NCBI GenBank assembly: GCA_025642065.1
Contig: JAODUP010000127.1
Coordinates: forward strand, 1,549,501-1,613,500
Reading direction: 5' to 3'
From: Paralvinella palmiformis
Lineage: Eukaryota > Annelida > Polychaeta > Terebellida > Alvinellidae
Length of the DNA stretch: 64,000 nucleotides
A model generated the notes under the pieces. That model had not been told where the DNA came from, made no database searches, and was given only the letters and a program-made list of their open reading frames with translations. Position numbers and translations under genes: made by a program. Shown piece after piece: positions 46,501 to 55,905 of this stretch (positions within the stretch are counted from its first letter, which is position 1; the number at the start of each line of letters is the position of its first letter).

Positions 46501-47614
46501 CTTTGCAGACATGCTTGATATTTACTCATGTATATGTATGGTTCCATACATGAACACTCTCACAACAATATAAATGTATAATCATTGCTTATCTGATTGA
46601 CTTAAATAAAGTAATTGAATGTGGCTAACCTTTCACTGGTAAGTCTTTATGTAAGACATGTAAATAAAGTAGAAAGTATCTTAGGTAATCTTTATTAGCT
46701 TAGTCTATTTTGACTATCATGCACAAAAATAAAATGGTTGCAAAACAATAACATTTGTTTTGTCTTTACATTTCTGGAACATTTGTGTCTGATTTGTAAT
46801 GATCTGTGCATTCTGCATGATTGTTTTATGTTCACAATTGTGTGTATGGCAGGCAGAAAGCAGCCAAGGGCATCAAACCCTACTCAGTTAAGCTCATTTT
46901 GCTCTGATGTTTTAAGAAATGTATGGTTTGGCTTCTGATGCGAGGAGTTATTTTCCCATTCTATATTCCCTGGGAGCAATTAATTACTATTTGAGGGGGA
47001 TTAAGCTTGTTAATTTATATTAGCTCACTAGATAATCATTTATTAACTGATGTTTTACGGCCACTTTTGTGCACAAGGTGGGCTAAATGGGCCAAGCGAG
47101 CTCCAAAGGTAATGAGGGGAAGTGAAAGATGAAACATCCTTCTGATATAGCCGGGGGCCTAAACCCAGGTGCTGTAGATCTATGGCCAACCACACCACCA
47201 GATAGGTCATGGAGGCACCCTATAGCTAGATAAGATCATCAGGAAGTTCACGAAACTTGTATTGTGAATCTCTTATATTCTAAAAAAATCAATCACTGAC
47301 CTCACTAAGAGTCATTTGATAGATATGTTCTCAATAACAGAAGACAAGTAACAAAACCTTTTTTTATGTACAACATGTTTTTATTAAAAGAAAACAAACC
47401 CTGTTCAGGAAACTACCTTAAACCTGTTTCAGATGTTCCACTAGTATTTATCAACATATTCATGAATTCACGTTATTTATGCTATTTTGACTTTCCAGGT
47501 GTTTCTGAGAAAGCTAGCTACATCACACCAGTACCGGGTGGCGTTGGACCCATGACTGTTGCCATGGTTATAAGGAACACCCTGCTAGCTGCCAAAAAAC
47601 AGATCCAGTATTAA
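31785..47614 (+). CDS. MTHFD2: Bifunctional methylenetetrahydrofolate dehydrogenase/cyclohydrolase, mitochondrial (complete, 6 exons)
   Basis: Mitochondrial one-carbon enzyme that oxidises 5,10-methylene-THF and hydrolyses the methenyl form to 10-formyl-THF, with NAD as the usual cofactor in this subfamily. Predicted exons: 31785-31855, 41578-41762, 43388-43663, 45766-45873, 45987-46205, 47499-47614. All are GT-AG and in consistent phase, giving 324 residues (human MTHFD2: 350). It starts with a basic, acid-free leader ([21 protein letters not shown]). Landmarks: Tyr74-x-x-x-Lys78 (YVRNK) for cyclohydrolase chemistry, [10 protein letters not shown] (117-126), [13 protein letters not shown], dinucleotide loop GRSKNVGMP (190-198), and [12 protein letters not shown] near 297-308. 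It lacks the formyl-THF synthetase domain of MTHFD1. MTHFD2 versus MTHFD2L cannot be separated by eye. The ORF ends shortly after the Rossmann domain ([12 protein letters not shown]). Confidence 0.94.
32005..32089. repeat. Imperfect hairpin in MTHFD2 intron 1
   Basis: CATGAGTATCTGTCA (32005-32019) pairs exactly with 32075-32089. After a 4-by-4 internal loop, ACAGTAATA (32024-32032) pairs with 32062-32070, leaving a 29-base apical loop. Just upstream (31928-31985) is a cluster of CTAGACTAG palindromes. Confidence 0.85.
32582..33860. mobile_element. Non-autonomous hAT-like DNA transposon
   Basis: Terminal inverted repeats CAGGGTTGGCAAGTTTATGAC (left, last base trimmed in comparison) and CAGGGTTGGGTTTATGACA (right, reverse complement), with several subterminal GTTTATGAC/GTCATAAAC words at both ends. 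Flanks TCTAATGG (32574-32581) and TTTAATGG (33861-33868) form an 8-bp target duplication with one mismatch, the hallmark of hAT elements. At 1279 bases with no transposase frame, it is a non-autonomous copy. Confidence 0.82.
34074..34119. repeat. (CT)n(AT)n microsatellite
   Basis: A CT run of about 13 units passes, after ACAT, into an AT run. Confidence 0.9.
35050..36671 (+). mobile_element. Degenerate non-LTR retrotransposon (endonuclease-RT LINE)
   Basis: Frame-shifted remnants on the plus strand. An apurinic-type endonuclease segment reads [13 protein letters not shown] near 35310-35350, followed by an [14 protein letters not shown] segment near 35475. RT pieces are [11 protein letters not shown] near 35665 and, near 35950, [15 protein letters not shown]. 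It ends in an A-rich AATAAAATAAAATAAA-type tail at about 36655-36671. Many stops and deletions. The start is approximate. Confidence 0.75.
37066..37205 (-). mobile_element. SINE family S copy (type 1 head, truncated)
   Basis: On the minus strand the copy reads TAGCCTGTTGGACCACAGATCACTACC, quoted in part, then the shared body TCATTAC...TTGG...GGCCCATTTAGCC and TGTGCACAAAACT. The start of the tRNA head is missing. Confidence 0.75.
37459..37524. repeat. (TA)n microsatellite
   Basis: A TA run of about 33 units, followed by a CA run at about 37541-37570. It lies between two SINE copies. Confidence 0.95.
37571..37755 (+). mobile_element. SINE family S copy (type 1 head), near full length
   Basis: tRNA-like head GGGGTGCCTCCATGGTGTAG with A box TGGTGTAGTGG and a diverged B box TTCGAATCTCGG. 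Then the family body: TTTCATCTTTCACTTTG, TCATTACCTTTGGAGG, CGGCCCATTTAG, and the 3' end AGTGGCCATAAAACATCA. Confidence 0.85.
39590..40460 (-). mobile_element. LINE 3' end with intact 237-codon RT C-terminal ORF
   Basis: The minus-strand ORF 40448-39735 is open for 237 codons. It reads as the C-terminal third of a CR1/L2-type ORF2: [84 protein letters not shown]. The catalytic RT core (YADD) is missing, so the copy is 5'-truncated. About 75 bases of 3' UTR end in an ATT tail (39599-39612). The open frame suggests a young insertion. Confidence 0.85.
41148..41251. mobile_element. Short fold-back MITE
   Basis: A 104-base element with perfect 16-bp inverted ends: ACAGTCTAACCTGCTC at 41148-41163 and its complement at 41236-41251. 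A further inner pair is CTAACGCCAC / GTGGCATTAAG. It is GC-richer than its surroundings and lies 330 bases before MTHFD2 exon 2. No clear target duplication, so the superfamily is unknown. Confidence 0.8.
41578..41762 (+). CDS. MTHFD2: MTHFD2 exon 2
   Basis: 61 codons (25-85): [20 protein letters not shown], then [19 protein letters not shown] and NKMRAAEYT with the cyclohydrolase Tyr and Lys. Acceptor TTTTTTCTCTTTCCAG. The donor A/GTAGGC is imperfect, but it is the only one restoring exact spacing to human RAAxxxGINSET. Confidence 0.92.
41991..42168 (+). mobile_element. SINE family S copy (type 2 head), full length
   Basis: tRNA-like head with A box TAGCCCAATTGG and a perfect B box GGTTCATACCC, then the shared family body TTTCATCTTTAACCTTGCC, TCATTACCTTTGGAGGTC, and the 3' end AGTGGCCATAAAACAGCA. 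It lies in MTHFD2 intron 2. Confidence 0.88.
42268..42289. repeat. (TG)n microsatellite
   Basis: A TG run in MTHFD2 intron 2. Confidence 0.88.
42413..42590 (-). mobile_element. SINE family S copy (type 1 head), full length
   Basis: Read on the minus strand from 42590: GGGGCACTTCCGTGGTCTAG head (A box TGGTCTAGCGG, B box GTTCGAATCCC), then the shared body and the 3' end AGTGGCCGTAACACATCA. It lies 245 bases from, and opposite in strand to, the copy at 41991. Confidence 0.88.
42833..43127 (+). repeat. GGAATTG-rich repeat, copy B
   Basis: Blocks of GGAATTG words surround a core (ACAAATTAATTTACCATTTA, TTCCATGGCAATCCTACTTGG, ATAAACTACTCGG) almost identical to copy C at 45117. It ends just before MTHFD2 exon 3. 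Confidence 0.85.
43388..43663 (+). CDS. MTHFD2: MTHFD2 exon 3
   Basis: 91 codons (87-177): ITSETLRLP onward, [45 protein letters not shown]. Acceptor TGTTTCTTTCAG, donor G/GTAACA. Confidence 0.96.
43866..43982. repeat. Tandem duplication, about 53-bp unit
   Basis: Two adjacent copies share ACACACATATACACTACA and then GTGTCATCATGTTGACTTGTTAA with few substitutions. MTHFD2 intron 3. Confidence 0.75.
45117..45471 (+). repeat. GGAATTG-rich repeat, copy C
   Basis: Same orientation and core as copy B, plus an extra GAGTAGGTAA-rich segment (about 45296-45358) that B lacks. Copy A has a CTACTCC segment in the equivalent place. MTHFD2 intron 3. Confidence 0.85.
45766..45873 (+). CDS. MTHFD2: MTHFD2 exon 4
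   Basis: 35 codons (179-213): [20 protein letters not shown] with the dinucleotide-binding loop, then IAMLLHADG. Acceptor TTCATTACAG, donor T/GTAAGC. Confidence 0.96.
45987..46205 (+). CDS. MTHFD2: MTHFD2 exon 5
   Basis: 72 codons (215-286): [54 protein letters not shown]. Acceptor CATCTCTGTAG, donor G/GTACCA. Confidence 0.96.
47051..47222 (-). mobile_element. SINE family S copy (type 2 head)
   Basis: On the minus strand: AGGGTGCCTCCATGACCTA, the GGTTGGCCATAGATCTACAG block, a degraded B box, then the family body ending TTGTGCACAAAAGTGGCC and GTAAAACATC. MTHFD2 intron 5. Confidence 0.85.
47499..47614 (+). CDS. MTHFD2: MTHFD2 exon 6 (terminal coding exon)
   Basis: 37 codons and [23 protein letters not shown], then [13 protein letters not shown]. 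Acceptor TTGACTTTCCAG. The stop lies 15-20 residues earlier than in vertebrate MTHFD2. Confidence 0.96.
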
Positions 47615-48084
47615 CGAATCTTCTTCAAATAGGTTACTCTATTTCAACTCAGGGTTAGTCACTTCTGTAGGCACAAATTTAACATTTTAAAAACAAACCA
47701 TCGGAACCTAATATGTTTTTAATCAAATCTAGGACATTTGTCCTATGATTTTGCATCACCATGTTACATTTAAAAATATATATACATTAAGAATGCTCAG
47801 TATTTAAACAGTTTTCACTCTTTATGGATACTATTTCTATTTTAGGCTGGTTTGTCTTGTTGCTGCAAGGAACAGCCATCGTTCATCTCTGATTCAAAAC
47901 TGGAAGTCGTTGTTGTGCTAAATGAAAAAGACTTGCTATCATGCAGATCTGATCAGATGTGTTCTGTTCTAGGGTAAATTTCTAGTGCTGATGAAACAAT
48001 TGTGTGTTTCGGACTTGCGTAGTTCTGTGCAATTATAGATACTGTATACACCTTTAAGCATTGACTGCGGATGTTTACATTATG

Positions 48085-48335
48085 TGTAACATTCACCGCA
48101 AGCCATGGACAGTGACATCATTTTTAATGGTCACCGTAAAAGCATGGATAGTCACATTGTTATTAGTGTTCGTACTTAGATGGTGGACAGTCATATTTAT
48201 TGTGGTGGCGATGTGTAAGCCATGGGCATCTTGTTATGTGTAAGTTTCACCATAGGCCATGGATAGACACATTACGTATATCTTCATCATGGACCATGTT
48301 ACATTTGGAGTTCATTATAGGCAATGGAATGTTTA
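48085..48335 (+). repeat. Degenerate repeats of about 40 bp in MTHFD2 3' UTR
   Basis: Recurrent units of the form (CACCGTA)AG-CCATGGACAGTCACATT-GTTATTAGTGTT, diverged from each other, for example at 48090, 48130, 48175, 48215, 48250 and 48285. At least five or six units are recognisable. Boundaries are approximate. Confidence 0.6.
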
Positions 48336-48662
48336 TCGATCTCTGTTCATGATAACTACCACGGTATGTCTGTTTAAGAGTCTGGTCAATACTCACTCAG
48401 TTTATGAATCTGATAGTTGTAAGACAGTTTATCTATGAAGACGTCTGTCACTGTTTGGTGAATTTGATTACTAATTGGTTTATTGTACGGAGATACCTGC
48501 TTCCGATAGAAACATTTTGTATTGATTTTATTTAGTATTAGAACATTAGCTGTCTGTTATTTTTATGCTTCTTTATATAGGTATTATTTATAATATTTGT
48601 TGTTTTCTTGTTTTGATTTCTGAAAGTTTGTCAGTTATACTTTGGTACCAGTTATCAATGAT

Positions 48663-48668
48663 AATAAA
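48663..48668 (+). promoter_or_regulatory. Poly(A) signal AATAAA for MTHFD2
   Basis: The first canonical hexamer after the MTHFD2 stop, about 1.05 kb downstream. Confidence 0.5.
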
Positions 48669-49080
48669 CTATAAAAATTTACCATTTCTAAGCATTCTAG
48701 GCTTATGAAAATGTTCATAGACAACAGGCTAATATGTTTGAACATCTTTTCTAAAGAGTCTGTATGATATATATTCCAGCACATGCTGAATTGTCACATA
48801 TTGGAATCAGTCAGGAAAATAGCAATTAATAGTGGTAGCTGTAGTAGCTGTAGTAGTAGTAGTAGTAACTAGGATGTACTGTGCTGGAATACTATAAACA
48901 AGATTTTGACCTATCACATGTGGCTGAAATTTGTGATGTAACTGCTTTATTGAGAAACGCTGATTTGTCTAGTCATTCATATCACAGCATTAGGCAGAAA
49001 TTCACCAAGTTAAAAACTAAACTATTTGTTTGTCTGCAGATGTTTTTGAGAAATGAAAACAGATATGTTTTTACAAAGTA

Positions 49081-49082
<2 letters not shown>

Positions 49083-49111
<29 letters not shown>
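49083..49111. repeat. (TG)n microsatellite
   Basis: A TG run of about 14 units. Confidence 0.92.
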
Positions 49112-49115
<4 letters not shown>

Positions 49116-49923
49116 GAGCATTTTCCAAAGAAGATTTTAAGGTATGTACGTAGCACCTTATGTGAATTGAAGTTTAATTAAGATATTTTCCCTTGGATTA
49201 ACTGAATAATTTCTCAATTCTATTACAACAGATGATTCTGTTTATTTTGAAATCAAACCATACTGGTTCTTGATGGGATGAGGCAGATTTATGTAGGTAA
49301 TTTTTCTTTTCATGAAATGCATCCCCATTGAAGAAGTGGAATTCTGGTCTGTGTCTGTTCTGATTACACGATCACTTTCAGCCAGTATATTGTTTTCAAG
49401 AAAATTGGTTAATTTTTACAATTGTTTCTTGTTTGTTTTGTTATTGTCATTGTCAAATTAGTCATTGAAGCTATCTTCATTTGTAAATAATATCACAAAG
49501 TGCCATATATTATGTGAAAATGATGTGAGTTAGTCATAGCCGTACAAGCAATGAGTTTGTGAGCTCGTTGTTGGAGTGCACCATCCACAATCCACGTTTT
49601 TATATGTAATATCCTGACGTTGTTAGATTAAATACTGTTTTCATTCCCGTCTGCCAGTTACAGCTGCAGATCATGTGATTTGTCTGTTTAAAATGTTGTG
49701 TTTAATGTGAAAATTGATAATGAATGAAGTAGATCAAAGATAATTCTCATTCAATTCACCATATATATGTATTGTATCACAGCATAATAATGATTGTGGA
49801 GCTTTTATCCAAATTGAAATTTCATACATTGTTTACCGGTTGAAGCTCACTTTGCTATTGTGATAATATTTGTTTTAAAATTGTATGGTCATTATGTTTT
49901 TTGTTAAATTAATTTAACCTGAA

Positions 49924-49926
<3 letters not shown>

Positions 49927-49956
<30 letters not shown>
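49927..49956. repeat. (TA)n microsatellite
   Basis: A TA run of about 15 units. Confidence 0.92.
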
Positions 49957-49960
<4 letters not shown>

Positions 49961-50370
49961 AAGTTTGCCTAGTTTCTAACATATTTCATTTCCAGGCATA
50001 TCACAATCTCACATTAGTATTTTTGTATGATGAGGTGTGTTAAAGGTGTTTCTAAATTTGGTTTCTGCATGTGACCTTACTTAAAGTGATTCATGCAAAA
50101 TAAGTAATGATTTAGATAAAAAAAGTAAGTGCACAGGCAATGGCTAGAATAAGTATATGAGCAATAAAGAGTATATCTGTAATAATAAAAACTACTCTGA
50201 TATAAATAAGATATATATATATATATATAATTGATGACTAGATATTTATTATCAATTTCTGTTGATATATCTTTCACTATTATGGTCTACACTGCACATG
50301 TTTACTGCATTCTAACCCATTTGTAGTTCACTTTTCTTTGAAATTTAAATAAACCAGATGTACCTGCCCG

Positions 50371-50416
50371 GTGGCAACAATTATTTGCAGATGTAGTTGC
50401 AAATAATTGTTGCCAC
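50371..50416. repeat. Perfect 19-bp hairpin
   Basis: GTGGCAACAATTATTTGCA (50371-50389) is followed by an 8-base loop and its exact reverse complement (50398-50416). There is no run of T after it and no long-TIR element context. Confidence 0.95.
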
Positions 50417-50774
50417 AACAGAAAAGACAAATTTCTATAAGGGAATAAATTTATGGCTTACAAGTTTGGAATGTTGGCAATATATATGTATACTTGTGTT
50501 AAAATTGTATTAGTGACTGAACTCTTCATATAGAGAGTAACATCGGTCATGTTGGACCATCTATGTTTTGACATAGATGAATTTGAGCATTTCTTCCTTC
50601 ACAATGTGTGGCACAATTTAACGTTCCTCTAAGTGCAGTGGCAGTACTAGCTAATGTGGTAAGCCTCCCATGATGTTTGAAGCTGAGAAATTAATCCACG
50701 AATAAAATATTTTCAGCGTTCAGCAAATATCGAACCTGTCATCCTTCACAGTAGATCCAGTACCTTGCCTTACC

Positions 50775-50990
50775 ATAACTATAGATGGGACTGTGTTGCA
50801 GACCTCCAGATTATAAGTTCAATTGCAGTTTATACCGTTGCTTGTGAAGTTTGTTTCCCTATGCCGTTGCCCCATGACCATGTGTGTATCTGGTGTGACC
50901 AGTGCTGATGTTAAAGAACCTTGCCCATAGGTCGCCGGAACTCACAAATTATTTGATATGTTATTATATTATTGCACTACCTCATTACTG
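50775..50990 (+). mobile_element. Possible SINE remnant
   Basis: A B-box-like AAGTTCAATTGC is followed by a GATGTTAAAGAACCTT motif and an ATT-rich end (TTATTATATTATTGCAC). Weak evidence; the A box is not clear. Confidence 0.35.
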
Positions 50991-51229
50991 AGCAGAGCAT
51001 CTACATGTTCATGATCAAATAGGACAATATCACTTTTTCAACATCCCATTGCTCCAACATCCCATTGCTCACTGTAGTGCGGGAATGGGAAATCCTATCT
51101 TTTTGGTTTGACAGATTGGATGGAATGTTCTGGGTTCCATGTTTGCGAACTCCAGCTTTGTTCATTATATATTGGGGGTAGTTTTGAGGCCCTGCACTAG
51201 ATAGGTTTCCCCTCCCCACACCCTCCTAG

Positions 51230-51490
51230 GGAAGACTGTCTATATATCCTGTCCCTTCAAAAGCCCGTTTTGTGCGGGGTAGCTTGTGTGGGGTAGCAGC
51301 TGCCATCCTGGGTAGATAGTGTGCATGTTGTTTGAAATGAGTGAATAATTAGTTTAGTCCTAGGCCTGGAAATATGACCGAGGGCTTCCCCCATAAGACA
51401 TCCCACAAACACGGGTAATATAGATGTTCAAGCCTGAACCTTGGGATTTGCAGTGCAGTACACCATCCACTGGACTATCGGGGCACCTTG
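51230..51490 (-). mobile_element. Putative tRNA-derived SINE, separate family
   Basis: On the minus strand from about 51490: GGTGCCCCGATAGTCCAGTGG (A box TAGTCCAGTGG, one base trimmed in comparison) and a B box GGTTCAGGCTT about 35 bases later, then a unique body. The right border is clear from the tRNA-like head and the left border is not. Confidence 0.55.
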
Positions 51491-53417
51491 CTGTTGTTTG
51501 GAGAAGATATCACACAACAGATTGTGTGTCATTGCTGGCATGCCAGTGACACACACACACACACTTTGGCTGAAACAGTAAGATTTTAACAAATCTTTTC
51601 TAACATCAGGCCATCTTTATTATTGTATATTAGGGCTCAACACTAGATTATCCGAACAGAGACGAGACCCGGGTCAAACAACTCTTTTCATTCTCTGTCT
51701 TTATCAACAAGAGAGTTATTCTGATTGATAGGTGTGCGAGATTTAATTGTAACCCACTATGACCATACATTACTTATCAGTATTGCATTCCATTCCCTTA
51801 GTTTTGAAATGCCGTGTCTGAATTTGATTTGTGCCTTGATTTAGTTAGTGCTTAATTCACTGCCAGTTTTGTGGTGGTTCACTTTATTTGAAATGGACGC
51901 TTGTTAAAATTAGGCAATTCGGTGGAATGTCATGAACATCATTGTTGCTTGTCAGTGCTCCATATTTATTTTCCCGGATAGTTTTATAGCATTTTGTATA
52001 TTTCTGTTGCTTGCAGTGTGTCATTGGTAACTTTTTAGGTTCTGTATCCTTATGTCTGGAGTGTTATGGCAATAAATTGCAGAAAAACAATAGTCTGTGT
52101 TTGTGATAAGAACTACCGGTAGACATTAATTGTGTTCTTCAGTCTCATTGCCTAAATTATTATGCCTGGAATGAGTCTCATTCAGCAAATTCTTTTCTAG
52201 ACTGAAATATTGTATCGTGTATAATATAATGTCAGCAGCAACAAGAAATGAGTGTGTCATGTAGTGAGAGTTACAGATTAAGTTTTATGATTAAACACTA
52301 CAATCTTTCCATTCATTCAGCACAGTATCTTGGTACCTATAGTCTTATAACAAGTGAACATATCTTGTAGGCAGTTGTATATTATATATCTACATGCTGC
52401 TGTGGATTATCAAAGGATGAAAATTTAATTGACGAGTTATCGAGGAGTAAGCGAATGCATTATTTAGTAAGTAGTGGTCCACCTGAAACAATGGCCAAAT
52501 TTTTAAACAATGATCAGACAGGCTGTTTATTGATGAATGAAACATATCACAAATACAAGTAACCTTGAAATTTCATGATCTGGTGGTCTGCTGTGTATTG
52601 CACTACAGCTGTACTATAGAGTATATTATAATTTTCATAATAATGTATATTTAATGTAGTGCATCCACTAATAGCAGCCGGCTATTCAAAGGTTTTGTCA
52701 GTAAATTAACATATCATAAATAATGTACTGATTCAAGATCCATTCACAAATTCAATTTAAGTGTTCATCCTGTAATTTGTAACCAACACAACAACAGTTA
52801 ATGCGAGTTGGTTGCAGAATGTAAATTAAATTCCCATTTTTATTAACAAATTCTACTGTGCTATAATGCAATATGAAATCGACCAAGCATACTGCTGCTA
52901 ACCTAAAATAACAGAAATTATCATGTTCACGAGGAATGCATTCAGGTAATAAATGGTTTATACTACGTCACAGTACATCATATTTACTCATCAACCAATA
53001 CATTGTTTCTGTGTGTGAACCTGATCAATTTATAAGCTCTGATGTGAAAAGAAAAATGAAGTCGTCAATTAATTAAGCAAGTTATCTTTAACTAATAAAC
53101 CAAATCGATACCAAAATATTTCATCTTCAGTTCTGTTATGAATCAAGTTATTGTGTCCTCAACAACCAACCATCACTCTATATTACTGGAATATTAAGCA
53201 ACTTTTGAACTCTAACAAATGATATATATGTTCTTGTTTAATGATCATCTATTTCATTTGGATTATCAACTACTGCCATGACATCAGTAACTTCCATTCA
53301 GGAAATTCTTGCACACTTAAATGGTTCACTAAATTCAAAAGAAATTTGGGAAGGCAAAAGTCGGACAACATAATTTTCTTTATTATATAATAACTAGCTT
53401 TGCATGACGACATAAAT

Positions 53418-53572
53418 ATTGCTGTTTTATTGTAAGTTTTGTGCATATGGTAACTTCAATGGGACAACTGATCTAAACAATTAATGCAGTGAAAGATGAA
53501 ATACCCTTCAGACATAGCCCAGCTGGGGTTTGAACCACATATGTTAAAGGTCTGCAGCCAAATGTGCTACCT
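53418..53572 (-). mobile_element. Diverged SINE family S copy (type 2 head)
   Basis: On the minus strand it keeps a perfect B box (GGTTCAAACCC), GGGCTATGTCTGAAGGGTA, TTTCATCTTTCACTG and the 3' GTGCACAAAAC motif in altered form. The rest is eroded. Confidence 0.7.
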
Positions 53573-53581
53573 TTACATGAA

Positions 53582-53587
<6 letters not shown>

Positions 53588-53614
<27 letters not shown>
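53588..53614. repeat. (TA)n microsatellite
   Basis: A TA run of about 13 units next to the SINE head. Confidence 0.9.
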
Positions 53615-53616
<2 letters not shown>

Positions 53617-55284
53617 TTTGTCCGTGTAAGTATGTGTTAAAGTGATACAATAAAAAGGAGTGTACCAATACAGGTACACATCAAATTTGTGTGAGGTAGG
53701 TATGCATCTTAGGAGGTACACCAAGCTGTGGTTCAGTTTGGGGAAATATAATATCAATTTATGCATGTAATTATTTCAAACAGCTTATTATTAAGAACTA
53801 CATGAAATAACATTACAACTATCAGGCAAGAAATCATTTCGATTTATGCTCAAGCATATGGATTATTTTATTTCATATCAACATATATCACAGATATCTG
53901 TATCTTTGGATATATTAATACTATTGTTTAATAAAATTGTAGAAGTTAAGCATTAAACATGAGCTATGACTATTTTCAAATTATTACATGAACTGATATG
54001 TTACCATTGTGCGTTAGGGAATGTTCAGATGCCAGTGATTTGAATCCTGTGTCAACACCACATGTGACTCCATATATCAGTAATGAAGTGTGTTTTCCCT
54101 ATATTCAAAGATGATGCACCAACGCTTTATTATCGATTTCCATGGGTATGTTGTGTGTTGTGGAACCATCCATTTCAGAACAAAATTATGTTATATTTCA
54201 TAAGCACACAAATGGCTTGATTAGCAAACTGTTGATTAACAAAATATTGCTCAGTTATCAGCTATGTTTTATACTAATACTTCAATATTTTGACACTCGT
54301 ATGACCTTATGCAGGTGACGTCAGCAACTTCCTATAAAGTCCCTCCTTACTGAAAAGGTACATACTCCATAATGATCTAGCTACCTCATAGTGGAGTATT
54401 TACTTTTCATGTTAATAACATACAGAAGACACAGCAATAAACTGGAATCTTCTGTCTTTTCAAAGCAGATCCGAAGGTGAACGTCATGTTTTACATACGG
54501 AATAAACCAAAATATACCGTGAACAATTATCAACATGATATCAGTAACACCAAAAATTTATAACTTAGACCCTATCATTGGTTAATGTCTTAGGCGATGA
54601 AGGTCAATCTAACACAAATGAAGGATAAAGTACATGAGATACTAATTTCGTGTTTAAAAGCCTGCAGAATAAACCGACGTGGTGAAGCCAAAAAGTAGGA
54701 GCAATGACTGTTATAATATATTCATTATATTATCCCTTATTTAAAAGCAAGTAACAGTACACCTATGGACATAAAGCATCTCACCTTATTCAATCTGTAT
54801 AAAATTAACAACCTATGTTAAATTTGTCGCAGTACAAATTTCAATTCAATTTTGTTTTAAAAATGCATCACGGTCAAGAAAATAACACAAAAATACACAA
54901 TCCGAAAATTCTCATTTACCATAAATTTATTCTGTTTCAAAGACTAAAAAGTGAATTAGGAAATATTATTCCATCAAAATATTTGTATAAATCTATTTCT
55001 TAACCAGCTGAAATTAATAACAGTTTTAACTGTCAATAAAGTTATAACAACGTTGTTTCTTTTAGACAAAGTGACCAACTTGGTTTCATAAAAACTTACT
55101 CATTAAACTATGAAGCTAGTGTGAATAAATATGTAATAAAAATTCCAGTATCCATGGAATTAATCCACATATCAGAATTATAAAATGAAACAGGAGGTCA
55201 CACAAAACAAGTTGAGCTTCTGTAGTAAAAAAAAAACTGGCCAAAGACCATTCAGCAACACAAATATAATACCCAAATAGGGCA

Positions 55285-55290
55285 TTTAAT
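55285..55290 (-). promoter_or_regulatory. Candidate poly(A) signal ATTAAA for TOE1
   Basis: The variant hexamer lies about 37 bases past the TOE1 stop on the minus strand. A canonical AATAAA is further on at 54926-54931. Confidence 0.35.
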
Positions 55291-55326
55291 ACTGATGGAT
55301 GCAGCACCGATCTATATTGATCCGGT

Positions 55327-55905
55327 CTAATGTTCTGTTCTAATCTTGGCAATTTTGGCCAGGTGAGCCTTAGATGGCTTAGAAAAAGAACTAGTTGTCA
55401 CCTGAAGAGGTATATCCTTGCCAACCAGATAGAGTTTATTTTTGTTTTCATCCATTCCAAGTTCATATCCCTTGCAAGTGTCCTCCTCTTTTGTCACCTC
55501 ATTACCATAACGAGCTGAAAAAAATGCAAATATGTAACCTGTCATGAAAGCATCAAATCCTGCACGATGACTCCCAGCCTTATTCACAGATGCTGATGGT
55601 GACTGACTGGAGTCTTCTGCTGCTGAGTTATCATTAGAATAAGTCAGTGACTCAGTGTCCTGATCCTGTGGGACACTAGTATTTTGGCTAGATGCCAAAT
55701 TTTTATTTTGTATTTCAATCTTGGATTGACCACACAATTCACTATACAAATCATCTGACTTCTTCTCCACCGTTAATTTAGAGTTGTGTGATCCAGATTT
55801 TCCACCTTTCTTTCGTCCACTACTCGCATGTTCCTGAACATCAAGAATCACGTTGATATCATGACACTTGGTGCATGAAGATCCATCCGGACACCAGCCA
55901 TGGTT
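55327..55905 (-). CDS. TOE1: TOE1 exon F (terminal exon)
   Basis: 192 codons and TAG. It starts in the CCCH finger ([16 protein letters not shown]), continues through a Ser-rich disordered linker and ends with exonuclease motif III ([19 protein letters not shown]) and the conserved tail. Acceptor ATTACTTCAG. Confidence 0.95.
   Translation of the reverse strand, partial: NHGWCPDGSSCTKCHDINVILDVQEHASSGRKKGGKSGSHNSKLTVEKKSDDLYSELCGQSKIEIQNKNLASSQNTSVPQDQDTESLTYSNDNSAAEDSSQSPSASVNKAGSHRAGFDAFMTGYIFAFFSARYGNEVTKEEDTCKGYELGMDENKNKLYLVGKDIPLQVTTSSFSKPSKAHLAKIAKIRTEH

Larger units (their letters stand above)
47615..48680 (+). other. Probable MTHFD2 3' UTR
   Basis: From the MTHFD2 stop to just past the first canonical AATAAA (48663-48668). 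It contains a degenerate repeat of CATGGA-centred units between about 48085 and 48335. Confidence 0.5.
48681..55284. other. Gene-poor stretch between MTHFD2 and TOE1
   Basis: 6.6 kb between convergent genes. It holds TG (49083-49111) and TA (49927-49956, 50211-50229, 53588-53614) microsatellites, a perfect hairpin (50371-50416), two putative SINEs (about 50775-50990 and 51230-51490) and a diverged family S SINE (53418-53572). Open frames are short with no recognisable domains, and I see no host gene. Confidence 0.6.

Noticed and set aside
55116..55352. 78-codon minus-strand open frame overlapping the TOE1 stop
   Set aside because: It is in another frame of the TOE1 3' end and 3' flank, and the TOE1 frame is clearly the coding one.
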